The notes: generated by a model not told the origin, from the letters alone. DNA of 64,000 nt from 73-13 sp035555435 (GCA_035555435.1 DATMGN010000029.1:1-64000); one strand, 5' to 3'. Positions 17,076-26,093 are shown, counted from the first letter of the stretch. Translations and numbers: made by a program.

Positions 17076-17459
17076 TCAGGACTGCGTCGTCAGCACGCGC
17101 TCGAGCGGGCGGCCCTTCGCGAGATCGTCGACGATCTTGTCCAAGATGCGCACGCGCCGCATGAGCGGATCGGTGATGTCGGCGATGCGTACCCCGCACA
17201 CGACGCCCGTGATCGCCGCAGCGCCCGGGTTCAGCTCGGCGGCCTCGAAAAAGCCCCTGACCGTGGTGCCGTCGGCGAGATGCTCGGCAAGCGTCGCGTC
17301 GTCGAAGCCCGTGAGCCATTCGATGGAGGTGTCGAGCTCCTGGCGAGTGCGACCCTTGCGTTCGAGTTTCGTGACGTACAGCGGGTAGATGTCGGCGAAT
17401 GGCGTTCTGCCGATGCGTTCGTTGTTCGCCCGCTGTCGGGGCGTCTGCGGCATCGTCAT
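17076..17459 (-). CDS. DUF2200 domain protein
   Basis: A 127-residue soluble protein matching the DUF2200 family: RTPFADIYPLYVTKLERKGRT near the start, then ELDTSIEWLTGF, and a C-terminal half with RIADITDPLMRRVRILDKIVDDLAKG. The family's function is not known. A second ATG two codons later (17453) is an equally good start, and no strong ribosome site is visible. It converges on the LLM gene. Confidence 0.8.
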   Translation of the reverse strand: MTMPQTPRQRANNERIGRTPFADIYPLYVTKLERKGRTRQELDTSIEWLTGFDDATLAEHLADGTTVRGFFEAAELNPGAAAITGVVCGVRIADITDPLMRRVRILDKIVDDLAKGRPLERVLTTQS

Positions 17460-17502
17460 GCTGCCAGTGTGCGCTCGGTCGAGCGCGACCGGCAAGCGCC
17501 GA

Positions 17503-18621
17503 TCACGATGCGGCAGGCGGCTCCGCGCTCTCGGCCTTCCGGCGGCGGAACGTCGTGGCGCGCTTGACCGCGCCGAGACGCTTCGCCGTGACCTCCCAGC
17601 GGGACAGCGCGACGGCGCCGAGCAGCGCGATGCCGTAGAACAGGTCCTCGACCCAGCCCGAGGCGCCGAGCAGCTGCAGGCCCTTGATGCCGACCGCGAG
17701 CACGTAGAGCGCGAGCACGGTGCCCCAGACGTTGAAGCGACCACCCTTGAACTGCGTCGAGCCGAGGAAGACCGCGGTCAGGGCGGGCAGCAGCATGCTC
17801 GGACCGACCGTGGGATCGCCCGAGTTCAGCTTCGACGCCATCAGGACGCCCGCGAGCGCGGCGATCACGCCGCCGGCCATCAGGGTGCCGATCTGCAGGC
17901 GCTCGACCTTGACGCCCGACAGGCGGGCGCCCTCGGCGTTGTAGCCGATCGCGTACATCCGCCGGCCCACCGGGATGCGCTCGAGCACGTACCAGACGAT
18001 GAGCGCGACGCCGAGCATCACCATGACCGGCAGCGTGATCTTGAAGGTCGGGTTGCCCTGGCTGTTGTAGGCGAGCACCCAGCCAGCGCGCGCGACCTCG
18101 CGGAAGCCCTCGTCGAGGCCGGTGATCTGGCGGTTGTCCGAGATGAACCACTTCGCGGCGAGCAGGATCGAGCTCATGCCGAGGGTCGCGATGAAGGAGT
18201 CGATCTTCAGCCGGGTGATGATGAGGCCCGACAGCAGGCCGATCAGCGCGCCGCAGGCGAGCGTGATCGGGATCGCGATCCAGAACGGCACGTCCCAGCT
18301 CGCCTGCAAGACGGAGACGAACATGACCGCCCACGCGATCTCGGCGCCGATCGCGAGGTTGAAGACGCCGGCGACGAGCGGGATCATCACGGCGATCGCC
18401 GCGAGCACCGTCAGCGACTCCGCGTCGAAGATGCCGAGCCACGTCCCGGGGGTCAGGAAGGTCCCCGGCACGAGGATCGAGAAGATCACGAACACCACGA
18501 CGAAGAGGTAGATCGCGCTGATGTTCTGGAACGACAGTCGTCGTCGCCACCCGCCGCCCATCGGCAGTTCGTCGGCCTCGTGGCCGACCGCCGCGGTCGG
18601 GATCGCCTCGGTCTTCTTCAC
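17503..18621 (-). CDS. Sugar-type ABC transporter permease (RbsC/XylH family)
   Basis: A 372-residue membrane subunit of a CUT2-type importer, with eight to ten hydrophobic segments such as AIYLFVVVFVIFSILVPG and the family motif GIIAALAGVLMASKLNSG. A short Arg-rich cytoplasmic C-terminus follows. The GTG start at 18621 is chosen because it overlaps the ATPase stop (GTGA); the open frame reaches further upstream only as a shadow. Last gene of the binding protein / ATPase / permease operon. Confidence 0.88.
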   Translation of the reverse strand: MKKTEAIPTAAVGHEADELPMGGGWRRRLSFQNISAIYLFVVVFVIFSILVPGTFLTPGTWLGIFDAESLTVLAAIAVMIPLVAGVFNLAIGAEIAWAVMFVSVLQASWDVPFWIAIPITLACGALIGLLSGLIITRLKIDSFIATLGMSSILLAAKWFISDNRQITGLDEGFREVARAGWVLAYNSQGNPTFKITLPVMVMLGVALIVWYVLERIPVGRRMYAIGYNAEGARLSGVKVERLQIGTLMAGGVIAALAGVLMASKLNSGDPTVGPSMLLPALTAVFLGSTQFKGGRFNVWGTVLALYVLAVGIKGLQLLGASGWVEDLFYGIALLGAVALSRWEVTAKRLGAVKRATTFRRRKAESAEPPAAS

Positions 18622-20132
18622 TGTGCTCCCTCGTCTCCGAGTCCGTATCCTTCTTTGACCAATCGGGTCTCCGTCAGCTGATCGCCCGACAGCTCGGCTG
18701 CGACGCGTCCGTCCCGCATCACGAGCACGCGGTCGCAGAGACGCACGAGCTCCTTCGCCTCGGACGAGCACACGAGGATGCCCGCGCCCCGGGCCGCGGC
18801 CTCGTCGATCGCGGTGTAGAGCGCCTGCTTCGCACCGATGTCGACGCCCTGCGTCGGCTCCTCGAGGAGCAGCAGCGTCGGCTCGTTGCGCAGCCACTTG
18901 GCGAAGACGATCTTCTGCTGGTTGCCGCCGCTGAACTGGGCGAAGACCTGCTCCTGCCGGGGCGGCCTGACCTCGTACTTCGTGATGAGCCCGGCGACAT
19001 GGCGCCGTTCGCGCCGCGCGCTGATCGCACCGAGCCCGTCGGTGAGGGAGTCGAGCTCCGGGAGGGTGACGTTCTCCCTCGCGGTCAGCGGCCGCACCGA
19101 GCCGAGCCGTGCGCGGTCGCCGGGGACGAAGCCGATTCCGCGGCGGATGCTCTCGCTCGGGCTGCGCCGCTCGTAGGCCTCGCCGCGCACCTCGAAGCGG
19201 TCGGCACTACCGGCGCGCGAGCCGAAGACGAGGGCGGGCAGCGCCTCGCGCCCCGATCCGAGCACGCCGGCGACGCCGACGACCTCGCCCGCGCGGACGG
19301 TCAAGTCGATTCCCTCGATGTCCTCGCCCGCGAGGTTCTCGACCTCGAGCACGACCTCGCCCGTCGCGCGGGCGGCCCGTCCGGACTCGGCCTCGCCGGC
19401 CGCGACGCCGGTGACGTAGGAGACGAGCGTGTCTTGGTCGATGCCCGCGCTCGACTCGTCGGCGACCTTCCGGCCGTCCCGCAGCACGACGATGCGGTCG
19501 GCGAGCTCGACGACCTCGTCGAGCCGGTGGGAGATGAAGATGACGCCCGCGCCCTCGGCGGCGAGCTTCTTGACCGCGTCGAAGAGCACGGCGACCTCGC
19601 TCGCGTGGAGCGCCTCGGTCGGCTCGTCGAGGATCAAGACGTTTCGGGAGTGCTTCCAGCCGTCCAGTGCACGGGCGATGGCGATGATCGAGCGCTGTGC
19701 GGGGGCGAGCCGGCCCACCGGGACGGTGACGTCGAACCGGGAGCCGAACCGGCTGATGAGCCGGGTCGCCGTGGCCCGCTCCTTGCGGGCGCGGAATGGC
19801 ACCCATGCGGCCGAGCCCTGGTACTTCGGGATCCCGATGTTCTCCACGGCGCTGAGCTCCGCGGCGAGACCGAGATCCTGGTGGATGATGTGGATCTCCG
19901 TGGGGAGCTCCGAGTCCTCGTCCTCGAGCGTCACCGTGCCGCCGTCGGCGGTGTAGACGCCCGCGAGGATCTTCACGAGCGTGGACTTGCCGGAGCCGTT
20001 GTGGCCGACGACCGCGACGATCTCGCCGCTGCGCAGCTCCAGCGACACATCGTCGAGCGCCCGGGTGCCGGCGAAGACCTTCGTCATCCCCTCGATCCTG
20101 AGCAGGGGCGTCGTGGGCTGCTCCATCGTCAT
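18618..20132 (-). CDS. Sugar-type ABC transporter ATP-binding protein, two domains
   Basis: A 504-residue RbsA/MglA-type ATPase with two nucleotide-binding domains. Domain 1 has Walker A GHNGSGKST and Walker B VLILDEPTEAL, but a degenerate signature (LAPAQRSI). Domain 2 has a Walker A lacking lysine (GVLGSGREAL), a good signature FSGGNQQKIV and LLLLEEPTQGVD. This asymmetry is normal for the CUT2 family. The ATG at 20132 is preferred over 20153 because GAGGGA (20142-20147) lies nine bases before it. A strong stem-loop lies upstream, between it and the binding-protein gene. Confidence 0.88.
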   Translation of the reverse strand: MTMEQPTTPLLRIEGMTKVFAGTRALDDVSLELRSGEIVAVVGHNGSGKSTLVKILAGVYTADGGTVTLEDEDSELPTEIHIIHQDLGLAAELSAVENIGIPKYQGSAAWVPFRARKERATATRLISRFGSRFDVTVPVGRLAPAQRSIIAIARALDGWKHSRNVLILDEPTEALHASEVAVLFDAVKKLAAEGAGVIFISHRLDEVVELADRIVVLRDGRKVADESSAGIDQDTLVSYVTGVAAGEAESGRAARATGEVVLEVENLAGEDIEGIDLTVRAGEVVGVAGVLGSGREALPALVFGSRAGSADRFEVRGEAYERRSPSESIRRGIGFVPGDRARLGSVRPLTARENVTLPELDSLTDGLGAISARRERRHVAGLITKYEVRPPRQEQVFAQFSGGNQQKIVFAKWLRNEPTLLLLEEPTQGVDIGAKQALYTAIDEAAARGAGILVCSSEAKELVRLCDRVLVMRDGRVAAELSGDQLTETRLVKEGYGLGDEGAQ

Positions 20133-20181
20133 GATCGTTCGTCCCTCGTGCAATGCGTGATGGTGGTGTCAAAGCAGGACG

Positions 20182-20233
20182 CGCGTCATTCCGCCGCGGC
20201 GAGGAGAGGTCCTCGCCGCGGCGGAATCACGCG
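20182..20233 (-). terminator. Strong intercistronic stem-loop (attenuator or mRNA-stability element)
   Basis: A perfect 18-bp inverted repeat beginning ATTCCGCCGCGGCGAGGA with a GAGG loop, extended by five more pairs (CGCGT/ACGCG) after one mismatch. It lies between the binding-protein stop and the ATPase start in one operon. No U-tract follows, so partial termination or protection of the upstream mRNA is more likely than full termination. Confidence 0.75.
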
Positions 20234-20245
20234 TCGTCCGGTCGG

Positions 20246-21439
20246 CTACTGGCCGGCCCAGAGCTTCAGGTAGTCGCCGCGGATGTTGTCGTAGGCCTCG
20301 AAGACCCCGCCAGGGTAGTCCTCCACGTTCGCCTTGACGATCACCCGGGAGAGCGTCTGGTAGATATCCTCCCAGCTGCCGTAGGGCTTGAAGACACCCT
20401 GCAGCTTCCGGAACGCCTCGTCGACCTGGCCGAAGACGTAGGCCTCGAAGTCGATCCCGAAGCCGGCGGTCTGCTCGTCGTTCGCGATCTGCTCGTAGTT
20501 CGGCGGGAGCGAGGACTGGCCGAAGCCCCGGTCGTTCTCGATGCCGACGAGGTCGGCCGCCGCGGCGAGACCGATCTGGTACTGGTCGAGCGGCGTGATG
20601 AAGAACTGCGTCTCCGGGTGCGCCTGCAGATCGGAGACGATCTTGTCCTGCGGCGCGGCGTCCGCGACCGAGATGTCGACGGTCCGCAGCGTCGCGTTCG
20701 GCGCGAGCTCGGCGAGGTACTCCTGGGCCGCCGTCATCTGCACGCCCGAGAAGCCGAGCTCCGGGGAGTTGTAGAAGACGAACTGGTCGCCCGTACCGCA
20801 GGTGAAGTAGACCGCGCCGGCCGCGAGGACCCGGCCGTTGACGATCGAGCTCGCCGTGCCGCCGAAGGAGTCGTCGAGGCCGAAGTCCGCGACGCCCGGC
20901 TGCGACGAGGCGACGACGACCGCGCCGTTGTCCTCGAGGGTGCGGATCTGGTCCTCGACGAACGTCGGGTCGATCGCTGCCATGATCACGGCATCCGGGG
21001 CCATCGCGATGATCGAGTTGAAGCCAGCCTGCTGCGACTCCGCGCTGGTGCCGACGCTCGCGTTGACGAACTCGGCGCCGACCGAGGTGATCGCGTCCTC
21101 GAAGAAGGGCAGCCACAGCTGCGCCACGGGGGTGTCGTTGTTCGCGAAGACGACCTTGGTGCCGGGCGCGACGGGCTCGGGCAGCGGCTCGTCGGTCCAG
21201 ATGCTGCTCGCCTGCTGCTGGAAGCGCTCGATGACCTCCTTGGCCTCGGCGAAGTTGACGTCCGCGTTCGGCTCGGCCGCGCAGGTGCCGTCCGCGGTGT
21301 TCAGGTAGGTGACGGTCGTCGCGGTGGAGCCGCCGTCCGTGGGGGCGGGGCTGCCGCCGGTGGCGCAGCCGGCGAGCGCGAGCGCCGCCGTGCTGATGAG
21401 GGCCGCGCCGGTCAGCGCGACTCGGGTGGTTCGGTGCAT
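20246..21439 (-). CDS. Sugar-type ABC transporter substrate-binding lipoprotein
   Basis: A 397-residue periplasmic-binding-protein type 1 fold. The lipoprotein signal ends LALAGC, and the mature part contains GTKVVFANNDTPVAQLW, SQQAGFNSIIAMAPDAVIM and VVVASSQPG, typical of ribose/xylose-type binding proteins. The ligand is not predictable. The start at 21439 follows AGGAAAGAGAG and fits the signal peptide; an upstream ATG would add 21 residues with no signal character. It is the first gene of the importer operon, and the stem-loop after it would favour its higher expression. Confidence 0.85.
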   Translation of the reverse strand: MHRTTRVALTGAALISTAALALAGCATGGSPAPTDGGSTATTVTYLNTADGTCAAEPNADVNFAEAKEVIERFQQQASSIWTDEPLPEPVAPGTKVVFANNDTPVAQLWLPFFEDAITSVGAEFVNASVGTSAESQQAGFNSIIAMAPDAVIMAAIDPTFVEDQIRTLEDNGAVVVASSQPGVADFGLDDSFGGTASSIVNGRVLAAGAVYFTCGTGDQFVFYNSPELGFSGVQMTAAQEYLAELAPNATLRTVDISVADAAPQDKIVSDLQAHPETQFFITPLDQYQIGLAAAADLVGIENDRGFGQSSLPPNYEQIANDEQTAGFGIDFEAYVFGQVDEAFRKLQGVFKPYGSWEDIYQTLSRVIVKANVEDYPGGVFEAYDNIRGDYLKLWAGQ

Positions 21440-21532
21440 GTCATTGCTCTCTTTCCTGGGTGTGCTGTGATGAGTCGTTGGCGTAAGTGCGCGCGGAGCC
21501 ACCCCGGCGGTGCCGACCGGACGCTGTGCGGG

Positions 21533-22000
21533 CTACGCGTCGGCGAGCGCCTGGAGCATCGCCTTCGGGTCGGCGGGCCACCGCGAGATGCCGCGCTGCG
21601 CGAAGCGCCACTCGTCTCCGCGACGCTCGACGATGTCGTTCGATAGGCCGGTCGAGAAGAACGTGATCTCGTTCGTCGCCGGCACCCGGTGGCTCGTCGA
21701 CCAGTACGAGTGCAGGATCCAGCGGTCCGGGCCCGCGGGATCGGGAAGGTAGCGCCGCGTCGACTCGCGGTGCTGGTGGCCGCCGTAGCCGCCGAAATGG
21801 CCGGCGGTGAACTCGCGGATCGCCTCCGCGCCGTGCCAGGTCTCGATGGTGTCGTCGAGCTGGTTCTCCTTGAGGACCGCGTCGTCCCAGAACACGCTGA
21901 TGTAGAGCTCGATGTCCTGCGTGTCGAGCGCCCAGAGGTAGGTCGCGTACAGGTCGTCGATCGCGAAACGGACGTCGGCGGAGGGGGACAGCGCTGGCAC
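21533..22000 (-). CDS. SnoaL/NTF2-like protein
   Basis: A 155-residue NTF2-fold protein of the SnoaL-like family (PF13577 type), starting with FAIDDLYATYLWALDTQD. Its fold-mates are ring-hydroxylating-dioxygenase beta subunits, dehydratases and small isomerases, but no function can be fixed here. It is paralogous to the protein at 24107 (AIDDL...WALDT, GHQHR and TNEITFFSTGL blocks align). The GTG at 22000 gives the same N-terminal length as that paralogue; an ATG at 22042 is possible. It lies upstream of the sugar ABC operon in the same direction. Confidence 0.7.
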   Translation of the reverse strand: MPALSPSADVRFAIDDLYATYLWALDTQDIELYISVFWDDAVLKENQLDDTIETWHGAEAIREFTAGHFGGYGGHQHRESTRRYLPDPAGPDRWILHSYWSTSHRVPATNEITFFSTGLSNDIVERRGDEWRFAQRGISRWPADPKAMLQALADA

Positions 22001-22108
22001 GCGTTCGACCGTAGGAAGCGGTCGGAGGATCGTCAAACGCATTTTGCCGCGGAACCACCACACGCCGTGCGTGGAATGCGCCCTGCCGCCGCGAGCGCTC
22101 GGCCGACG

Positions 22109-23023
22109 TCAGGACACGGGCTGCGGCCACACCGTGCGGGCGGTCGCGATCACGGCCCGGGCCCACGGCGACGGGCGGGAGCGGCGAGACCAGGCGATCG
22201 CCGCGTGCTCGGTCGGCAGCTGCGTCTCGAGCGGCCGGACCTCCAGCGGTCGGCCCTCCCAGCTCAGGTCCCCCGCGGGCCGGTGGATGTGCAGCGTGTA
22301 CCCGAGGCCGCGGCCGACGAGCGAGCGCCCCAGCTCGAAGGTCGGGCTGCGGAACGCGATGCGCGGCGTGAGTCCCGCGTTGCGGAACATCGAGGTGGCG
22401 TGCGTCCGCCCCGGCTCGGTGTCGAGCATGATCCACGGCTCGTCCGCGAGGTCCTCCAGCCGCAGGCATTTGCGGCGCGCGAGGCGATGCCCGGCTGGCA
22501 GCGCGACCCAGGAGGGCATCGGCTGCAACCGCACGAAGTCGAGCTGCGCGGGCAGCCGGTGGTCGAGCGTGATCGCGAGGTCGATCTCGCCGTCGGCGAG
22601 GCGGGGATAGAACGAGGCCTCGAGCCCGATCTCGACGCTCGGCTCGATCAGCGGATGCTCGCGGGCGAGGGCGTCGAGTATCGGCGGCAGGATGACGGGC
22701 GCCATCTCGTCGGGCGAGCCGATGGCGACGGCGCCGACGAGCGGGCTCGTCTTGCCGCTGACGCTGCGCTCGAGGAGGTCGGCCTCGTAGAGCAGCTCGC
22801 GGGCGCGGTCCCGGAGCATCCGGCCGGCCGCCGTGAGGGAGACGCCGTGCGATCGACGTCGGACGCACAGCTGGACCTCGAGGATGTGCTCCAGCTGCGT
22901 GAGCCGCGCGGCGACGGCCGACTGCGAGACGTGGAGCTGGGCCGCCGCGAGCGCGATCGACCCCGCGTCGGCGATCGCGACGAAGTAGGCGAGCTGACGC
23001 AGGCTGAGATTGCCTAGCTGCAC
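22109..23023 (-). CDS. LysR-family transcriptional regulator
   Basis: A 304-residue LTTR. The N-terminal helix-turn-helix reads LSLRQLAYFVAIADAGS...LHVSQSAVAARLTQLE, and the effector-binding domain follows with the usual length. The GTG start at 23023 gives VQLGNLSLRQL. It is divergent from the SDR gene with 73 bases between them, the standard layout for a LysR protein controlling its neighbour, so it may regulate the SDR / small protein / SnoaL-like genes. No inducer is predictable. Confidence 0.88.
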   Translation of the reverse strand: MQLGNLSLRQLAYFVAIADAGSIALAAAQLHVSQSAVAARLTQLEHILEVQLCVRRRSHGVSLTAAGRMLRDRARELLYEADLLERSVSGKTSPLVGAVAIGSPDEMAPVILPPILDALAREHPLIEPSVEIGLEASFYPRLADGEIDLAITLDHRLPAQLDFVRLQPMPSWVALPAGHRLARRKCLRLEDLADEPWIMLDTEPGRTHATSMFRNAGLTPRIAFRSPTFELGRSLVGRGLGYTLHIHRPAGDLSWEGRPLEVRPLETQLPTEHAAIAWSRRSRPSPWARAVIATARTVWPQPVS

Positions 23024-23096
23024 CGATGTATATCCCTTGAAAAGGTGTGGTTGATCTCAGTCTAAACCGGTGATTCGTTGTGGTCAGATGGGTGCC

Positions 23097-23885
23097 ATGA
23101 CTGAGAGAACCGGCACTGCCGCCGCCGCCGTCACGGGCGGTGCGTCCGGGATCGGGCTCGCGATCGCCAGCCGTCTCGCCGCGGAGGGGGCCCGCGTCGC
23201 GATCGCCGACATCGACGGCCCCGCCGTCACGAGCGCGGCCGAGGCGATCGGCGCGCGACCCTTCGTCGTCGACGTGACCGACCAGGGGAGCGTCGACGCG
23301 TTCGCCGCGCAGGTCGCCGCTGAGCTCGGCCAGGTCGATCTGCTCGTGAGCAACGCGGGGGTGGCCTCCGTCGCGCCGCTCGCCGAGATGAACGACGCGG
23401 ATTGGGATTGGCTCCTCGGTGTCAACCTCTACGGCACTGCGCACGCCGTCACCGCGTTCCTCCCGCAGCTGCGCGCGTCCGGCGGCCGCATTCTGCTCAC
23501 CGGCTCGATGGCGGGGCTCTCCCCGGACGCCGGCATGGGCGGCTACGGGGTCACCAAGTTCGCGATCACCGCCTACGCGGAGGTCCTCGCCGAGGAGCTC
23601 GCGGCCGACGGCATCGGGGTCACGCTGCTCGCGCCCGGCCCCGTCCGCACCCGACTCGGGTCGAGCTCTCGCAACCGCGCCGACGCGGGGGCGGGTGGGC
23701 TGCGCGACGTCGACCTCTCGGCGGGCGACGGCGGTGGCCTGCGCTGGATCGAGCCGGACGAGGTCGCCGCGGTCGCGCTCCGCGCGGTCGCGGAGGGTCG
23801 GCGCTACGCGATCACGCATCCCGACTGGGCCGATGTGGTGGAGCGTCGCCACCGGGCGATCGAGGCGGCGTTCCGCGACGCGTGA
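23097..23885 (+). CDS. SDR-family oxidoreductase
   Basis: A 262-residue classical short-chain dehydrogenase/reductase. It has the cofactor motif TGGASGIGLAIA near residue 15, the NAG motif in LVSNAGVAS, the catalytic Ser in LLTGSMAG and the YxxxK pair in GYGVTKFA. An acidic residue in IADIDG after strand 2 suggests NAD(H) preference. The start at 23097 is selected because homology begins there; an upstream in-frame ATG adds nine unlikely residues. It is divergent from the LysR gene. Confidence 0.88.
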   Translation: MTERTGTAAAAVTGGASGIGLAIASRLAAEGARVAIADIDGPAVTSAAEAIGARPFVVDVTDQGSVDAFAAQVAAELGQVDLLVSNAGVASVAPLAEMNDADWDWLLGVNLYGTAHAVTAFLPQLRASGGRILLTGSMAGLSPDAGMGGYGVTKFAITAYAEVLAEELAADGIGVTLLAPGPVRTRLGSSSRNRADAGAGGLRDVDLSAGDGGGLRWIEPDEVAAVALRAVAEGRRYAITHPDWADVVERRHRAIEAAFRDA

Positions 23886-23936
23886 GTCGCGCCGCGGGGG
23901 CTTCTGGCGCCGCTGCGGATCTGCCACGCCGTGCCG

Positions 23937-24110
23937 ATGACGCGGTATCGCGCGGTGGTCGACGTCCGCATCTCGTTCGTCCACGGCGGCGGGCTGAGCG
24001 CCGAGGGCTTCCGCCTCGACGTGCCCCGTCGATCTGAGCCACACGCTCCGGAGCGGCTGCGCACGATCCTGCGGCGACCCGTCGAGCCGCGCGATAGCGT
24101 TCTGCCATGA
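23937..24110 (+). CDS. Small hypothetical protein, 57 residues
   Basis: Short open frame starting MTRYRAVVDVRISFVHGGG, followed by GLSAEGFRLDVP. Its first 30 codons have almost only G or C at the third position, as in real genes here, and its TGA overlaps the ATG of the next gene (ATGA), the usual sign of coupling. The V-F-x-GGGL-x-GFRLD pattern recalls small uncharacterised actinobacterial proteins, but I cannot name a family with confidence. The C-terminal third (Arg/Pro-rich, less biased) may be degraded. It lies 51 bases after the SDR gene. Confidence 0.5.
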   Translation: MTRYRAVVDVRISFVHGGGLSAEGFRLDVPRRSEPHAPERLRTILRRPVEPRDSVLP

Positions 24111-24547
24111 CCACGCCGTCACGCGACGTCCGCGACGCCATCGACGACCTCATCGCCGACAACGTCTGGGCCCTCGACACCCACGACCTTGACCGCTACG
24201 TCGCGACCTACTGGGACGACGGCGAGTGGGTCGACATCCACGCCGACGGCTCCGAGATCCGGCTCGTCGGCGCCGACGCCATCCGGGAGGGCACGGCCGC
24301 CTATTTCGCCGCCCGCTCCGGGCACCAGCACCGGCTGCAGACCCCGGTCTACCGGGAACGCGATGGCGGCTGGACGGTCTGGATGTACTACTGGTCGCTC
24401 GGCCGGGACGCGCAGGCGGGCACCATCGAGTTCCAGACCGCCGGCTGGATCCGCGACGAGCTCGAGGAGCGCGGCGGCGTCTGGAGGCTCCGGCGCCGCA
24501 CCGTCAGCCAGTGGGACGGCACCCTGCCGCACCCCCTCGCCGACTGA
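24107..24547 (+). CDS. SnoaL/NTF2-like protein, paralogue of the one at 21533
   Basis: A 146-residue NTF2-fold protein with AIDDLIADNVWALDTHDLD, GADAIREGTAAYF and SGHQHRLQTPVY. A single cone-shaped fold fills its length; no catalytic set is certain. A TAGCGT hexamer at 24095-24100 lies six bases before the ATG, so it may be made from a leaderless transcript as well as by coupling to the small ORF it overlaps. It probably belongs to the same unknown pathway as the SDR and the other SnoaL-like protein. Confidence 0.75.
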   Translation: MTTPSRDVRDAIDDLIADNVWALDTHDLDRYVATYWDDGEWVDIHADGSEIRLVGADAIREGTAAYFAARSGHQHRLQTPVYRERDGGWTVWMYYWSLGRDAQAGTIEFQTAGWIRDELEERGGVWRLRRRTVSQWDGTLPHPLAD

Positions 24548-24564
24548 CCGGGCAGAATGGTCGC

Positions 24565-26082
24565 GTGATCCCCCACCGCGTCCGCGTCTGGCCGAGCGCC
24601 GAAGCCCACCCGCGCAGCGACCAGCTCGCCTGGAAGATCGCGGAGGTCGCGGCCGATCGGATCGAGCCCGACGCCGACGTCGTCGACATGGTCATCAACC
24701 GGATCATCGACAACGCGGCCGTCGCGACCGCCTCCCTCGGCCGCGGACCGGTGCTCACGGCGCGGGCGCAGGCCGAGGCGCATCGGGTGTCGGCGGGAGG
24801 CTCAGGGTCGACAGTTTTCGGTTCGGACCAGCTCACGAGTCCGGAGTGGGCGGCCTGGGCCAACGGGGTCGCGGTGCGCGAACTCGACTACCACGACACG
24901 TTCCTCGCGGCCGACTATTCGCACCCCGGGGACAACATCCCGCCGATCCTCGCCGTCGCGCAGCACCTCAGCCGAACCGGCGAGGAGCTCGTCCGCGCGA
25001 TCGTCACGGGCTACGAGATCCAGATCGACCTCGTCAAGGGCATCTCGCTCCACAAGCACAAGATCGACCACGTCGCGCACCTCGGCCCGAGCGCGGCCGC
25101 GGGGATCGGGACGCTGCTCGGCCTCTCGGCCGAGACGATCTACCAAGCGGTCGGACAAGCGCTCCACACGACGACCGCGACCCGACAGTCGCGCAAGGGC
25201 GAGATCTCGACCTGGAAGGCGCACGCCCCGGCGTTCGCCGGCAAGCTCGCGGTCGAGGCCGTCGACCGGGCGATGCGCGGACAGACCAGCCCGTCGCCGA
25301 TCTACGAAGGCGAAGACGGGGTCATCGCGTGGCTCCTCGACGGGCCCGGCGCCGACTACACGGTGCCGCTACCCGGTGCGGGTGAGCCGCGGCGCGCGAT
25401 CCTCGACTCGTACACGAAGGAGCACTCGGCGGAGTATCAGGCCCAGGCCTGGATCGACCTGGCTCGTCGACTCGGGACCGAGCGTCCCGAGCTGCGCGAT
25501 CCGGCGAACATCGCGACGGTCGTCCTGCACACGAGCCACCACACGCACTACGTGATCGGCTCGGGCGCCGGCGACCCGCAGAAGTACGACCCGACGGCCA
25601 GCCGCGAGACGCTCGACCACTCGATCCCGTACATCTTCGCCGTCGCGCTGCAGGACGGCGCGTGGGACCACGTGGCCTCCTACCTGCCCGAGCGTGCCGC
25701 GCGCCCCGACACCGTCGAGCTCTGGCGCAAGGTCACGACGCTGGAAGACCCCGAGTGGACCCGCCGGTACCACTCCGAGGACCCGAACGAGAAGGCGTTC
25801 GGCGGTCGTGTGGTGATCGAGCTCGTGAACGGCGAGCGCATCGTCGATGAGATCGCGGTCGCCGACGCCCATCCGCTCGGCGCTCGGCCCTTCGCCCGCG
25901 CCGACTACGTCGCGAAGTTCCGCTCGCTCGCGCACGGCGTTCTGTCGCCCGAGGAGACCGAGCGCTTCCTCGGTGTCGTGCAGCGCCTCCCCGAGCTCGC
26001 CCCGCACGAGCTGCGCGGCCTGACCGTGACCCCCATGGTCGATCCGCTCCTCGCCTCGCCCGTCGCGCCAGGGATCTTCTAG
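24565..26082 (+). CDS. prpD: 2-methylcitrate dehydratase (MmgE/PrpD family)
   Basis: A 505-residue MmgE/PrpD-family enzyme that dehydrates 2-methylcitrate to cis-2-methylaconitate in propionyl-CoA breakdown. Family blocks are visible: WANGVAVRELDYHDTFLAAD, HPGDNIPPILAVAQ, KGEISTWKAHAPAFAGK and YTKEHSAEYQAQAWIDLA. Function is supported by the prpB and prpC genes directly downstream (11 and 8 bases apart). The GTG at 24565 is selected because CAGAAT (24553-24558) sits six bases before it; the longer open frame is a shadow. No PrpR-type regulator is adjacent. Confidence 0.92.
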   Translation: MIPHRVRVWPSAEAHPRSDQLAWKIAEVAADRIEPDADVVDMVINRIIDNAAVATASLGRGPVLTARAQAEAHRVSAGGSGSTVFGSDQLTSPEWAAWANGVAVRELDYHDTFLAADYSHPGDNIPPILAVAQHLSRTGEELVRAIVTGYEIQIDLVKGISLHKHKIDHVAHLGPSAAAGIGTLLGLSAETIYQAVGQALHTTTATRQSRKGEISTWKAHAPAFAGKLAVEAVDRAMRGQTSPSPIYEGEDGVIAWLLDGPGADYTVPLPGAGEPRRAILDSYTKEHSAEYQAQAWIDLARRLGTERPELRDPANIATVVLHTSHHTHYVIGSGAGDPQKYDPTASRETLDHSIPYIFAVALQDGAWDHVASYLPERAARPDTVELWRKVTTLEDPEWTRRYHSEDPNEKAFGGRVVIELVNGERIVDEIAVADAHPLGARPFARADYVAKFRSLAHGVLSPEETERFLGVVQRLPELAPHELRGLTVTPMVDPLLASPVAPGIF

Positions 26083-26093
26083 GGAGAACGCCA

